The notes beneath the pieces are model-generated. The model was not told where the DNA came from, searched no databases, and saw only the letters and a list, made by a program, of their open reading frames with translations. This document shows positions 37,023 through 45,893 of a stretch of DNA of 64,000 nt, in pieces. Made by a program: the position numbers and the translations under genes. The stretch is from Achromobacter animicus (GTDB taxonomy: Bacteria > Pseudomonadota > Gammaproteobacteria > Burkholderiales > Burkholderiaceae_B). Position 1 is the first letter of the stretch, and each line of letters opens with the position of its first letter. The stretch covers positions 1 through 64,000 of the forward strand of contig NZ_CADIJM010000011.1 of the NCBI RefSeq assembly GCF_902859585.1, read 5' to 3'.

Positions 37023-38055
37023 TTTCACTCGCGAAATCGTTGTTTGAAGCGTACCCGGCAGGGTTGCGATGCTGCCAGCGCCAGTGGTCTTCGCACATGG
37101 CTGCCAAGTTTCGTTCGGCGCGCCATTGCAGTATTGACTCGGCATGGCGGGTGCTGGCGTAGCAAGCGGCGACGTCACCAGGTCTTCGAGGTAGGAATTC
37201 GTACGCAATGGTCTTGCCGCTCGCCCGCTCAAACGCGCGCAAGACCTCTAGGACGCTATAACCACGGCCGGTTCCGAGATTCAACTCGATGCATTGCGGC
37301 GGCGCCACCCTTTCAATTGCCTTTACGTGCCCAATCGCGAGGTCGACGACGTGTATGTAATCACGCACGCCTGTTCCGTCCGGGGTAGGATAATCGTTGC
37401 CCCAGATATTCAACTTCTCGCGAAGCCCGATCGCCACCTGAGCAATAAATGGCATCAAATTGTTGGGTGTATCCTTTGGGTCTTCACCGATCAAGCCGCT
37501 TTCGTGGGCACCGACAGGATTGAAATAACGCAGAATGGTTACGTTCCAATCCGGTGACGCTCGAAAGTGGTCACGCAGCATGTCTTCAGCGATCAGTTTG
37601 GTACGGCCATACGGATTGGTTGCCGATAAAGAATGCGCCTCATCAATGGGTAATGATACCGGTTCACCATAGACAGTGGCTGACGAGCTGAAAACCAGCT
37701 TTTTTACGCCGATGGTCTGCATCGCAGTCAGCAGTGTAAAGGTGCCAACAACGTTGTTATGGTAGTAAGTCAAGGGATTCGTAACGGATTCGCCGACAGC
37801 TTTCAATCCCGCAAAATGGATCACCGAATCGCATTGGCTTTCCTGAAGTGCGCGCGTCAACGCACCTGCGTCGCGAATGTCGCCTTCCATGAATTGGATA
37901 TCCGCGTTGGCAATACGCTCAACACGTTCAAGTCCCAGACGGCTGCTATTCGACAGATTGTCGTAAACAAAAACCTTATGGCCGGCCCGCAACAATTCCA
38001 AGCACGTGTGGGTGCCGATGTAGCCTGCGCCGCCGGTCACGAAGATTGAACTCAT
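37009..38055 (-). CDS. galE: UDP-glucose 4-epimerase
   Basis: GalE interconverts UDP-glucose and UDP-galactose (and possibly the N-acetyl forms), supplying galactose-type donors for the O-chain. The 348-residue protein carries VTGGAGYIGTHTCLELLRAGH (first part of the NAD fold), SSSATVYGEP with the catalytic Ser, and YGRTK (YxxxK). The WGNDYPTPDGTGVRDYIHV block is diagnostic for GalE. Its start overlaps the rfbC stop as ATGA, so the gene is embedded in the rhamnose operon. Confidence 0.93.
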   Translation of the reverse strand: MSSIFVTGGAGYIGTHTCLELLRAGHKVFVYDNLSNSSRLGLERVERIANADIQFMEGDIRDAGALTRALQESQCDSVIHFAGLKAVGESVTNPLTYYHNNVVGTFTLLTAMQTIGVKKLVFSSSATVYGEPVSLPIDEAHSLSATNPYGRTKLIAEDMLRDHFRASPDWNVTILRYFNPVGAHESGLIGEDPKDTPNNLMPFIAQVAIGLREKLNIWGNDYPTPDGTGVRDYIHVVDLAIGHVKAIERVAPPQCIELNLGTGRGYSVLEVLRAFERASGKTIAYEFLPRRPGDVAACYASTRHAESILQWRAERNLAAMCEDHWRWQHRNPAGYASNNDFASENATE

Positions 38056-38597
38056 TTAAATAGTTCCGCGGTTATTAAAGGCTTACCCAGCTCGTCGGAT
38101 TTCGACAGTATCGGGGGGGCGCCAAGCGGCCATCGTATATTTAGCGATTCGTCGTTCCACGCGATGCAGCGTTCATGCTGGGGCGCGTAATAGTCCGTAG
38201 TCTTGTACAAAACTTCCGCCGAGTCGGACAGGACCAGAAACCCGTGAGCGAAACCTGGCGGGATCCATAATTGCCGCTTGTTATCCGCAGACAAATTCTC
38301 TCCGACCCACTTGCCAAATGTCGGCGACGATCTGCGAATGTCAACTGCGACGTCAAACACTTCACCTGATATGACCCTCAGGAGTTTTCCCTGGGTATTT
38401 TCGATTTGATAGTGAAGTCCCCGCAAGACATTCTTCATGGACAGGGACTGATTGTCCTGAACGAACTCGACCCTCTGGCCAATGTCCGTCTCGAATTGAC
38501 GATGATTGAAACTCTCAAAGAAATATCCGCGCGCGTCCTGGAAGATCCTGGGTTCAATAACCTTAACTTCTGGAATTTCTAGAGAGGAAACTCTCAT
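38052..38597 (-). CDS. rfbC: dTDP-4-dehydrorhamnose 3,5-epimerase
   Basis: RfbC (RmlC) converts dTDP-4-keto-6-deoxyglucose to the L-lyxo form in dTDP-L-rhamnose synthesis. The 181-residue cupin shows PRIFQDARGYFFESFN (about 16-31), the catalytic-base histidine in VLRGLHYQ (about 58-65), and PPGFAHGFLVLSD (about 115-127). Length is normal. It starts at ATG 38597, overlapping the rfbA stop as ATGA. A run of seven G residues (38113-38119) lies near its end. Confidence 0.95.
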   Translation of the reverse strand: MRVSSLEIPEVKVIEPRIFQDARGYFFESFNHRQFETDIGQRVEFVQDNQSLSMKNVLRGLHYQIENTQGKLLRVISGEVFDVAVDIRRSSPTFGKWVGENLSADNKRQLWIPPGFAHGFLVLSDSAEVLYKTTDYYAPQHERCIAWNDESLNIRWPLGAPPILSKSDELGKPLITAELFK

Positions 38598-39478
38598 CAG
38601 TAGATCCTTTCGAGGAGGAGGCGCTTCAGGTATTGGCCATAGCCGGTCTTTTGGAGGGGCGTAGCCAATCCGTCCAGTTGCTCGGCAGTGATCCATCCCT
38701 GGCGATAGGCGATCTCTTCGGGGCATGCCACTTTCAGACCTTGGCGATTCTCCAAAGTCGCGATGAATTGACTTGCTTCCAACAAGGATTCATGGGTACC
38801 GGTATCCAGCCAGGCATATCCCCGACCCATGATTTCCACGGAGAGATTTCCTTGCTGCAGGTAGACGCGATTCACATCGGTAATTTCAAGTTCGCCGCGC
38901 GGGGATGGCTTTATGCGTTTCGCGATGTCGACGACCTGGTTGTCATAGAAGTACAGACCGGTCACCGCGTAATTCGACTTTGGCGTCTTAGGTTTTTCCT
39001 CAATGGAGAGAACTTTTCCCTCGGAGTCGAATTCCGCCACGCCGTACCGTTCTGGGTCGTGGACATGGTAAGCAAATACGCTGGCGGCCGTCGTTCGCTC
39101 GTTGGCGCTGCTCAGCAAGCTTGCGAAGTCATGGCCGTAGTAAATGTTGTCCCCGAGTACAAGCGCGGAAGGCGAGTTGTCGAGAAACGATTCACCGATA
39201 ATGAACGCTTGCGCCAATCCGTCTGGGGAGGGCTGGACCGCATATTGAAGGTTAAGGCCCCACTGCTCCCCGGAACCCAAAAGTTGCTGGAATCTCGGAA
39301 TGTCTTGCGGCGTCGAGATAATCAAGATGTCTTGAATTCCCGTCAGCATCAAAGTGCTGAGCGGGTAATAGATCATTGGCTTGTCGTAAACCGGCAGTAG
39401 CTGCTTACTTATCGCGAGCGTGGCCGGGTGCAATCGCGTGCCGGAGCCTCCGGCCAGAATGATGCCTTTGCGGTTCAT
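38597..39478 (-). CDS. rfbA: glucose-1-phosphate thymidylyltransferase
   Basis: RfbA (RmlA) makes dTDP-glucose from glucose 1-phosphate and dTTP, the first step toward dTDP-L-rhamnose. The 293-residue protein has the signature [14 protein letters not shown] (about 4-17), [17 protein letters not shown] (about 25-41), [12 protein letters not shown] (about 104-115), and [16 protein letters not shown] near 225. The ATG at 39478 overlaps the rfbD stop as ATGA. Confidence 0.96.
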   Translation of the reverse strand: MNRKGIILAGGSGTRLHPATLAISKQLLPVYDKPMIYYPLSTLMLTGIQDILIISTPQDIPRFQQLLGSGEQWGLNLQYAVQPSPDGLAQAFIIGESFLDNSPSALVLGDNIYYGHDFASLLSSANERTTAASVFAYHVHDPERYGVAEFDSEGKVLSIEEKPKTPKSNYAVTGLYFYDNQVVDIAKRIKPSPRGELEITDVNRVYLQQGNLSVEIMGRGYAWLDTGTHESLLEASQFIATLENRQGLKVACPEEIAYRQGWITAEQLDGLATPLQKTGYGQYLKRLLLERIY

Positions 39479-40374
39479 AGGGGATACTCCATCGATGTAG
39501 TCAATTGATCCACGGTTCGGTTCACATGAACGGTCCAGTCGGGAAACTGTAGTAGCAACGCTTCGCTCAGCGCGGACGTGTCCAGGCAGGAATTTTTGGG
39601 GCGGGGTGCCGGCAGGGGGTAATCGTCCGTGGGAATCGGATGAATCTTCTCGGAGGTTGCCTTGATTGCCGCGCCGTTCGCGGTTGCGCGGGACACGATA
39701 TGGCGCGCAAAGCCGTGCCATGTGGTTCGGCCGGCGGCGGTCAGATGATAGATGCCGCTCTTGCACAGCCCCTGGCGAAATCCCGCAATAGCCAGCGCGG
39801 TTACGTCGGCGATCAATTCCGCCGACGTGGGTGCGCCGTGCTGATCCGCGACGATGCGCAACTCGTCGCGCTCCTTCGCCAAGCGCAGTATTGTCTTGAC
39901 GAAATTGCTTCCATGCGCCGAGAACACCCAGCTCGTCCGAAGAATCAGGAACTGGCAGCCGCTGGCCACAATGGCCTCTTCGCCTTGGCGTTTCGTGCGA
40001 CCGTAGACGCTTAGCGGATTGGTAATATCCGAGGGTTCATAGGCTGCGGTTTTGGCGCCGTCAAAAACGTAATCAGTGGAGTAATGCACCAGCAACGCGC
40101 CGCGTGATCTTGCGTATTGAGCGATCACCGCCACGGACTCTGCATTGATGGCATGCGCCGTTTGCGTATTTGATTCCGCCTTGTCAACCGCGGTATAGGC
40201 AGCCGCATTCACGATCACGTCCGGTGAATGCGCTGCCAACACATCGATCAGACTTGGCGGAACTTCAAGATCAGCCTCTGCGCGGCTTAACGTGATCAAC
40301 TCACCGAGCGGGAGCAGGGTGCGATGCAGCTCACTTCCGACTTGTCCGGTCTTGCCCAATAGAAGAATCTTCAT
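39475..40374 (-). CDS. rfbD: dTDP-4-dehydrorhamnose reductase
   Basis: RfbD (RmlD) performs the final NAD(P)H-dependent reduction to dTDP-L-rhamnose. The 299-residue SDR-type protein has [19 protein letters not shown] (about 2-20), the STDYVFDG motif (about 103-110) and YGRTKRQGE carrying the YxxxK pair (about 128-136). Length is normal. It follows the glycosyltransferase gene by seven bases and overlaps rfbA. Confidence 0.95.
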   Translation of the reverse strand: MKILLLGKTGQVGSELHRTLLPLGELITLSRAEADLEVPPSLIDVLAAHSPDVIVNAAAYTAVDKAESNTQTAHAINAESVAVIAQYARSRGALLVHYSTDYVFDGAKTAAYEPSDITNPLSVYGRTKRQGEEAIVASGCQFLILRTSWVFSAHGSNFVKTILRLAKERDELRIVADQHGAPTSAELIADVTALAIAGFRQGLCKSGIYHLTAAGRTTWHGFARHIVSRATANGAAIKATSEKIHPIPTDDYPLPAPRPKNSCLDTSALSEALLLQFPDWTVHVNRTVDQLTTSMEYPL

Positions 40375-40381
40375 AACGAGC

Positions 40382-41305
40382 CTAGATCCTATTGAGAATC
40401 GCTGCGATCAGCAGCCCGAGGTTGCCGAGCGGAGTCTGTCGATAGATCCCGGATCGCCATATTCCGAAGACGCGAGGGATCAAACTGCGTTGACGCGCCA
40501 AGGTGAACCGCTCGAAGGTGGACGAGCTGTCGTGCGACAGGCTGGAAATGATGGGCCGCATGGCAACGATGTGCTGGTCTGTCCATGCCTTCAAGTGGCC
40601 CTTGAACAGCTTGCCAATCCGTTGAAGGCGTGCGCCAAAGCCGGTGTTGGCGCCGATCAAATTCTCCGCATGTTGCCGATAAAGCAATGAAGGAATGGGG
40701 TCGTAGAACACCTGGCCGCCGCATCCGCTCACCACGATGTACACCCACCAATCGTGGGCTGCAACCTTAACGTCGGCGCCGGCCGACTTCAACAACTCGC
40801 GTGCGGCGTTGTTGAAGACCATGGTATTGCCGCCTGCCACGTTCTGCACCAAGGCGTTCTTGAAGGACGGCGGGCGCGTGAACAAGGGCGAGTATCCAAG
40901 TTTTCCGCCTGCTTCGTCCACCAGCTCGGTCCTCGTGCAATATAACGCCGGGACGTCAGCGGGGACAGTTTTGAGCCAGCGGACAGCCCGTTCAAGCTTG
41001 TCAGCATGCCATATGTCGTCTTGGTCCGACATTGCGTAATAATCAGCAGCGATTTCTTCGCGGCAGGCAAGGGACAGGAAGTTCGCAGCAAAGCCCTTGC
41101 GGGGTCCCGCCCGGACAACAAGGCGTTCCGGTCCCCAAGCCTGTTGGTACGATTTGAGCACCTCTTGCGTGTTGTCCTGGGAACCGTCGTCCGATACCCA
41201 AACGCTCCATTCCCGATGCGATTGTGAACCGAAGGAATCTAACTGTTCTGCAAGGTATTGGCCACCTTGATAGGTGCAAAGGAGGATAGCGACGTTCTGG
41301 CTCAT
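40382..41305 (-). CDS. family-2 glycosyltransferase (rhamnosyltransferase-like)
   Basis: This 307-residue enzyme has an N-terminal GT2 domain: VAILLCTYQGGQYLAEQLDS (about 5-24), VWVSDDGSQDNTQEVL (about 36-51), and the YAMSDQDDIW motif (about 85-94) typical of rhamnosyltransferases of the RfbF type. It is set among the dTDP-rhamnose genes, so transfer of rhamnose to the O-chain is likely. The start at 41305 overlaps the stop of the mini-ORF upstream as ATGA. Confidence 0.85.
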   Translation of the reverse strand: MSQNVAILLCTYQGGQYLAEQLDSFGSQSHREWSVWVSDDGSQDNTQEVLKSYQQAWGPERLVVRAGPRKGFAANFLSLACREEIAADYYAMSDQDDIWHADKLERAVRWLKTVPADVPALYCTRTELVDEAGGKLGYSPLFTRPPSFKNALVQNVAGGNTMVFNNAARELLKSAGADVKVAAHDWWVYIVVSGCGGQVFYDPIPSLLYRQHAENLIGANTGFGARLQRIGKLFKGHLKAWTDQHIVAMRPIISSLSHDSSSTFERFTLARQRSLIPRVFGIWRSGIYRQTPLGNLGLLIAAILNRI

Positions 41306-41397
41306 CGTGCCATCCACGAGAGAATGCGATTGAAGGGAAACGCTGTCGCCCACTGCTCAACGAGTGGATACGGGAAGTAAATTGGGAAAGCGCTCAT
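41302..41397 (-). CDS. 31-codon mini-ORF coupled to the glycosyltransferase
   Basis: An ATG at 41397 opens a 31-codon frame (starting MSAFPIYFPYPLVEQW) that ends in an ATGA overlap with the glycosyltransferase. The peptide is aromatic-rich and has no known domain. It could be a leader peptide, a remnant of a deleted gene, or chance. The rfbB stop is 48 bases upstream. Confidence 0.3.
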   Translation of the reverse strand: MSAFPIYFPYPLVEQWATAFPFNRILSWMAR

Positions 41398-41444
41398 GAT
41401 TGCAGGAGGCCGCGCTCCGGGTGGAGCGCAAGCCATTGGCGCGT

Positions 41445-42506
41445 TCAGCCATCGTACTGGGTGTTCACCCAGTCGCGATAGGCGCCGCTGGTGATGTTTG
41501 CGACCCAATCCTGGTTGGCCAGATACCATTCAACGGTTTTGCGAATGCCGGATTCGAAGGTTTCCGCAGGCTTCCAGCCCAATTCCCGCTCCAGGCGCGA
41601 CGCATCAATGGCGTATCGCTGATCGTGACCCGGCCGGTCCTTGACGAACGTTATCTGGTTCTTATACGGCTGACCATCGGCACGAGGGCTGAGCTCGTCG
41701 AGTAGCGAGCAAAGCGTGTGGACGACATCGAGGTTGGCCTTTTCGTTCCAGCCCCCTACGTTGTAGGTTTCGCCCAGCTTGCCGTCGGCCAGCACCCGGC
41801 GGATCGCTGCGCAGTGGTCCTTCACGTACAGCCAATCGCGGATCTGCTGGCCGTTGCCATAGATAGGCAACGGTTTGCCAGCCAGCGCATTGTGGATCAC
41901 GAGCGGAATCAGCTTTTCGGGGAAATGGTACGGACCATAATTGTTGGAGCAATTGGTCGTGAGCACGGGCAGGCCGTAGGTATGGTGATACGCGCGAACT
42001 AGGTGATCACTGGCTGCCTTGCTGGCCGAATAGGGGCTGTTGGGCTCGTAGCGGTTGGTCTCGCTGAAAGCGGGATCGTCCTCTTCCAACGAGCCGTAGA
42101 CTTCATCGGTGGAGACGTGCAGGAAGCGGAAGGCCGCGCGATCAACGTCAGGAAGCGCACTCCAGTAAGCACGCACGGCTTCGAGCAACTGGAAGGTGCC
42201 AACGATGTTGGTCTGAATAAACTCGCCCGGACCGTGGATCGAGCGATCCACGTGCGATTCCGCGGCGAAATTGAGGACGGCGCGTGGCGTGTGCTCTGCG
42301 AGTAGTTGGCTGACGAGTTCAAAGTTCCCGATGTCCCCTTGCACCAGCTTGTGAGCGGGATTGCCTTTAAGCGTAGCGAGGTTAGCCGGGTTGCCTGCAT
42401 AGGTGAGCTTATCCAACGTCACGACGGGCTCATTGGATTTTAGGAACCAGTCAAGTACGAAGTTGGACCCGATAAAGCCCGCTCCGCCGGTAACAATAAT
42501 ACTCAT
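41445..42506 (-). CDS. rfbB: dTDP-glucose 4,6-dehydratase
   Basis: RfbB (RmlB) converts dTDP-glucose to dTDP-4-keto-6-deoxyglucose. The 353-residue protein shows [20 protein letters not shown] (about 3-22), the catalytic DE pair after Thr in HVSTDEVYG (about 130-138), and [19 protein letters not shown] with YxxxK (about 160-178). It is the promoter-proximal gene of the minus-strand O-antigen operon. The ATG at 42506 is chosen from the family N terminus; the open frame extends 19 codons further. Confidence 0.96.
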   Translation of the reverse strand: MSIIVTGGAGFIGSNFVLDWFLKSNEPVVTLDKLTYAGNPANLATLKGNPAHKLVQGDIGNFELVSQLLAEHTPRAVLNFAAESHVDRSIHGPGEFIQTNIVGTFQLLEAVRAYWSALPDVDRAAFRFLHVSTDEVYGSLEEDDPAFSETNRYEPNSPYSASKAASDHLVRAYHHTYGLPVLTTNCSNNYGPYHFPEKLIPLVIHNALAGKPLPIYGNGQQIRDWLYVKDHCAAIRRVLADGKLGETYNVGGWNEKANLDVVHTLCSLLDELSPRADGQPYKNQITFVKDRPGHDQRYAIDASRLERELGWKPAETFESGIRKTVEWYLANQDWVANITSGAYRDWVNTQYDG

Positions 42507-42562
42507 TCTTATATAGTCCTTGAGCGATGAGCGCGGTGCGCGAACACGCTCGTTAACCCTCA

Positions 42563-42592
42563 ATTATGCCGCAACTGCCATGACGCCTTCAA
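42563..42592 (-). promoter_or_regulatory. putative promoter of the minus-strand O-antigen operon
   Basis: On the minus strand TTGAAG (42592-42587) and CATAAT (42568-42563) are separated by 18 bases and lie about 57 bases before the rfbB start. An ACGCCTT/AAGGCGT inverted repeat (42583-42610) overlaps the -35 side. No JUMPstart/ops element was recognised. Confidence 0.4.
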
Positions 42593-42681
42593 ACAAGTGA
42601 AACAAGGCGTTTGTCGAAATAGGAGGGTCACATCGACATAGGAAGAGGCGGCAATTCGGCCCTTGCAAATTCACGCAGGAG

Positions 42682-43242
42682 TTACGTGGCCTTACGGGCA
42701 ACTGGGCTGCTCCAAAATATGTCCCCTTTACCAGTCGCCTTATTGAGGAAGCGCGCCAGCACGAACATCAGATCCGACAACCGGTTCAAGTACTGCCGGA
42801 TCGGCGCATTTACGCTTTCCACTCCCGCCAGCGCGACCACCGCGCGCTCGGCACGCCGGGCTACCGTGCGCGCCATGTGCGCCACTGCTGCCGGCCGCGA
42901 GCCGCCGGGCAGGATGAACTCGCGCAGCGGCGGCAGCGCCGCGTTGTAGTGCGCGAGCCGCGCATCCAGATAAGCAACCTGCGCTTGGGTGATCGCGGCA
43001 TGGCCGGGGATGCAAAGCTCCGCGCCCATGTCGAAGAGGTCGTGCTGGATGGTGAGCAGGTCGGCGGACACGTCGTCCGGCAGGGTTTCAGTGAGCAACA
43101 GGCCGATGACGCTGTTCAGTTCGTCCACATCGCCCAGGGCGGCGATGCGCGGGGCGTCCTTGGGGATTCGGGATCCGTCCCCGAGCCCGGTGGTGCCATC
43201 GTCGCCGGTGCGGGTGGCAATGACGGATAAGCGGTTGGCCAT
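42682..43242 (-). CDS. cob(I)alamin adenosyltransferase (PduO type)
   Basis: This 186-residue enzyme adenosylates cob(I)alamin with ATP to make coenzyme B12. PduO-type hallmarks are TRTGDDGTTGLGDGSRI (about 8-24), the basic RRAERAVVAL helix (about 135-144) and NRLSDLMFVLARFLN at the C terminus. It is the PduO type rather than CobA. No cobalamin biosynthesis genes or cobalamin riboswitch are visible nearby, so it probably serves imported B12. The ATG at 43242 gives the family N terminus. Confidence 0.9.
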   Translation of the reverse strand: MANRLSVIATRTGDDGTTGLGDGSRIPKDAPRIAALGDVDELNSVIGLLLTETLPDDVSADLLTIQHDLFDMGAELCIPGHAAITQAQVAYLDARLAHYNAALPPLREFILPGGSRPAAVAHMARTVARRAERAVVALAGVESVNAPIRQYLNRLSDLMFVLARFLNKATGKGDIFWSSPVARKAT

Positions 43243-43445
43243 GTTTTTTGATTGAGTGAGAAGAGTTGGAGGCTTGCTTCCGACGGTAAGCGCAGCCCGC
43301 AAGCAGGGCCGCTCCGCAAACAACCGTCAGGATTGTTGCGCACTCGCGGCGGAATGGTTGCATTCGCGCAGTATCCTAGCACTGTAAAAAGCGGCAGGAG
43401 CGCCTTAGGCGCCCCGGCCGCTTGGATCGCATAGGGAGGTTACAT

Positions 43446-43751
43446 ATGGGTTTTAACCGCAAGTACGCAACGCCCATGGCGGTTGCCACCGCAATGGCTG
43501 TCGTGTCGCTGGCGACGCCAGTCGCTTTCGCGCAGCAGGCCGATGCCACGGGCGAGGTGCGGCGCGTGGACGCCGCGGCGGGCAAGGTCACGATCAAGCA
43601 CGATGCCATCAAGGCGCTGGACCTGCCGGCGATGTCGCTGGTCTACCAGGCCGATCCGGCGTTGCTGGCCAATATCAAGGCGGGCGACAAGGTGCGGTTT
43701 ACCGCTACGCGCAAGGATGGCAAGTACGTGGTGACGGCGATCACGAACTGA
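43446..43751 (+). CDS. CusF-like periplasmic copper-binding protein
   Basis: A 101-residue secreted protein with a signal peptide cleaved near AFAQQA (about residue 25). The mature part is a small beta-barrel of CusF type: GEVRRVDAAAGKVTIKHDAI, LDLPAMSLVYQ and IKAGDKVRFTA. CusF binds Cu(I)/Ag(I) by one His, one Trp and two Met. Here the His and the first Met are present, but the Trp position is Leu and the second Met is replaced (MSL instead of MTM), so copper binding may be weak. A GGGAGG site precedes the ATG. It ends at a strong terminator. Confidence 0.8.
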   Translation: MGFNRKYATPMAVATAMAVVSLATPVAFAQQADATGEVRRVDAAAGKVTIKHDAIKALDLPAMSLVYQADPALLANIKAGDKVRFTATRKDGKYVVTAITN

Positions 43752-43770
43752 CGCTGTCCCAAAGAAAAAA

Positions 43771-43802
43771 CCCCGCCGCAAAGCGTTGCGGCGGGGTTTT
43801 TT
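43771..43802. terminator. bidirectional intrinsic terminator
   Basis: A perfect 11-base stem (CCCCGCCGCAA and TTGCGGCGGGG) with loop AGCG is flanked by an A-run on the left and TTTTTT on the right. It ends the CusF-like gene on the plus strand and also hslU on the minus strand. Confidence 0.9.
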
Positions 43803-43834
43803 GCATCTGCGGCGGGTCGCTGGTGCCCGGAGCG

Positions 43835-45169
43835 TCAGAGCACGTAGCGGGCCAGGTCCTGGCTGCTGGCAGCTTCGGCCAGTTGCGAGTTGACGTAGGC
43901 GGCGTCGATCTTGACGTGCTTGTCCTGGCTGGACGTGGCGTCAAAGGAAAGCTCGTCCAGCAGCTTTTCCATCACCGTGTACAGACGGCGGGCGCCGATG
44001 TTCTCGGTGGTTTCGTTGACCTCGAAGGCCAGTTCCGCCAGGCGGCGTACGCCTTCGTCGGTGAACTCGAGCTCGACGTCCTCGGTCGCCATCAGCGCCG
44101 TGTACTGCTTGGTCAGCGACGCATCCGTGTCGGACAGGATGCGCACGAAATCCTGGGCGGTGAGGGATTCGAGTTCGACGCGGATCGGGAAGCGGCCTTG
44201 GAGTTCGGGGATCAGGTCCGACGGACGCGACAGGTGGAAGGCGCCCGACGCGATGAACAGGATGTGGTCGGTGCGGACCATGCCATAACGCGTGTTGACG
44301 GTGGTGCCTTCAACCAGCGGCAGCAGGTCGCGCTGCACGCCTTGGCGCGACACATCGGCGCCGCCGGATTCCTGGCGGGCGGCGATCTTGTCGATTTCGT
44401 CCAGGAACACGATGCCGTTCTGCTCGACGTTGTTGATCGCAACGCTGCGCAGGTCTTCTTCGTTGACGCGCTTGGCGGCTTCTTCGTCGACGATGAGCTT
44501 GAAGGCTTCGCGCACCTTCATCTTCTTGGGCTTTTTCTTGTCGCGCGCCATGCCCGCGAACATGCCGCGCAGCTGCTCGGCCATTTCTTCCATGCCGGGG
44601 GGCGTCATGACGTCCATTTGCGGCACGGTCTGCGCGACTTCAATCTCGATTTCCAGATCGTCGATCAGGCCTTCGCGCAGGCGCTTCCGGAACGTCTGGC
44701 GGGCGCTGTTGTCCTCGCCGCGCTGGGGCTCACCCGAGGCGCCGCGGGGCGGCGGAACCAGGGCGTCCAGGATGCGGTCTTCGGCGGCGTCCTCGGCCTG
44801 GGTGCGCACACGGCGCATTTCCAGTTCGCGGGTCTGCTTGATGGAGTATTCGGTCAGGTCGCGGATGATGGTGTCCACGTCGCGGCCCACGTAGCCGACC
44901 TCGGTGAACTTGGTGGCTTCGATCTTGATGAACGGCGCGTTGGCCAGTTTGGCCAGGCGGCGCGCGATCTCGGTCTTGCCGACGCCGGTCGGGCCGATCA
45001 TCAGAATGTTCTTGGGATGGATTTCGTGGCGCAGGGGTTCGGCGACCTGCTGGCGGCGCCAGCGGTTGCGCAGTGCCACCGCGACCGCGCGCTTGGCGCG
45101 GTTCTGGCCGACGATGTACTTGTCGAGTTCGGAGACGATCTCTCCGGGCGTCATGTTGGATGCGGACAT
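43835..45169 (-). CDS. hslU: HslUV protease ATPase subunit
   Basis: HslU (ClpY) is a hexameric AAA+ unfoldase that feeds substrates to HslV. The 444-residue protein has Walker [18 protein letters not shown] (about 56-72), the I-domain (about 110-240) and Walker [15 protein letters not shown] (about 251-264). The C-terminal tail ends [10 protein letters not shown], which docks into HslV. The gene lies 70 bases downstream of hslV on the same strand. Confidence 0.97.
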   Translation of the reverse strand: MSASNMTPGEIVSELDKYIVGQNRAKRAVAVALRNRWRRQQVAEPLRHEIHPKNILMIGPTGVGKTEIARRLAKLANAPFIKIEATKFTEVGYVGRDVDTIIRDLTEYSIKQTRELEMRRVRTQAEDAAEDRILDALVPPPRGASGEPQRGEDNSARQTFRKRLREGLIDDLEIEIEVAQTVPQMDVMTPPGMEEMAEQLRGMFAGMARDKKKPKKMKVREAFKLIVDEEAAKRVNEEDLRSVAINNVEQNGIVFLDEIDKIAARQESGGADVSRQGVQRDLLPLVEGTTVNTRYGMVRTDHILFIASGAFHLSRPSDLIPELQGRFPIRVELESLTAQDFVRILSDTDASLTKQYTALMATEDVELEFTDEGVRRLAELAFEVNETTENIGARRLYTVMEKLLDELSFDATSSQDKHVKIDAAYVNSQLAEAASSQDLARYVL

Positions 45170-45239
45170 CAGGGCGGATCCTTGAAGCTAGGGCGGGCTG
45201 GGAGGGCGCCGCGGCGCAGGTTGCGCCGCGCGGCAGGCG

Positions 45240-45779
45240 TCAGTCGCCCAGCGTTTCGATGACGTGGTTCTGGTTGGTGTAGATGCACAGGTCGCCGGCG
45301 ATCTCGAGCGATTGTTTGATGATCGTCTCGGGCGGGAGGTCGGTGTTGCGCAGCAGGGCCAACGCGGCCGATTGCGCGTACGCGCCGCCGGAGCCGATGG
45401 CGGCCAGGCCGTGCTCGGGTTCCAGCACGTCGCCGTTGCCGGTGAGAACCAGCGTGTGCTCGGCGTCGGCCACGATCAGCATGGCTTCCAGGCGTCGCAG
45501 GACGCGGTCGGTACGCCAGTCGCGGGTCAGTTCGACCGCGGCGCGCATCAGGTTGCCCTGGTGCTTTTCGAGCTTGGCTTCGAAGCGTTCCTGCAGCGTG
45601 AACGCATCGGCGGTGGCGCCGGCGAAGCCAGCGAGAATCTTGTCGTGGTACAGGCGGCGGATCTTGCGGGCAGTGCCCTTGATGACGATGTTGCCCAGGG
45701 TGACCTGGCCATCGCCGCCCAGCGCGACGCGGTTGCCGCGGCGCACACACACGATGGTGGTGGCGTGAAATTGTTCCAT
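45240..45779 (-). CDS. hslV: HslUV protease peptidase subunit
   Basis: HslV (ClpQ) is a proteasome-like threonine peptidase. The 179-residue protein begins with a five- to six-residue propeptide followed by [19 protein letters not shown], whose first Thr becomes the nucleophile after processing. [20 protein letters not shown] and [10 protein letters not shown] complete the fold. It is the first gene of hslVU and follows a sigma-32-like promoter. Confidence 0.96.
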   Translation of the reverse strand: MEQFHATTIVCVRRGNRVALGGDGQVTLGNIVIKGTARKIRRLYHDKILAGFAGATADAFTLQERFEAKLEKHQGNLMRAAVELTRDWRTDRVLRRLEAMLIVADAEHTLVLTGNGDVLEPEHGLAAIGSGGAYAQSAALALLRNTDLPPETIIKQSLEIAGDLCIYTNQNHVIETLGD

Positions 45780-45802
45780 GCGTTCCTTCCGTTGAAAGTT
45801 TT

Positions 45803-45830
45803 AGCTGGGGGCGGTCGCCGGTATATCAAG
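45803..45830 (-). promoter_or_regulatory. sigma-32-like heat-shock promoter of hslVU
   Basis: On the minus strand CTTGATA (45830-45824), a 13-base spacer and CCCCAGCT (45810-45803) closely match the heat-shock consensus CTTGAAA-N13-CCCCATNT. It lies 24 bases from the hslV start. HslVU is a classical heat-shock operon. Confidence 0.65.
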
Positions 45831-45831
45831 T

Positions 45832-45867
45832 AGAAAAAAGGCCATGCGGTTAACCGGCATGGCCTTT
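45832..45867 (-). terminator. intrinsic terminator of dksA
   Basis: Arms AAAGGCCATGC and GCATGGCCTTT form an 11-base stem around a nine-base loop. On the minus strand the stem is followed by a T-run. It lies 27 bases after the dksA stop and directly before the hslVU promoter, so it insulates the two units. Confidence 0.8.
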
Positions 45868-45893
45868 CAGGGACGGAGCGGAAGCGGGACGGA

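Noticed and set aside
38113-38119. Seven-G tract in rfbC as a phase-variation switch
   Set aside because: Seven Gs are common by chance in GC-rich DNA, and the gene is in frame; there is no second length-compatible product.
43446-43751. Assignment as full CusF
   Set aside because: Fold matches, but two of four copper ligands are absent, so only a CusF-like label is given.
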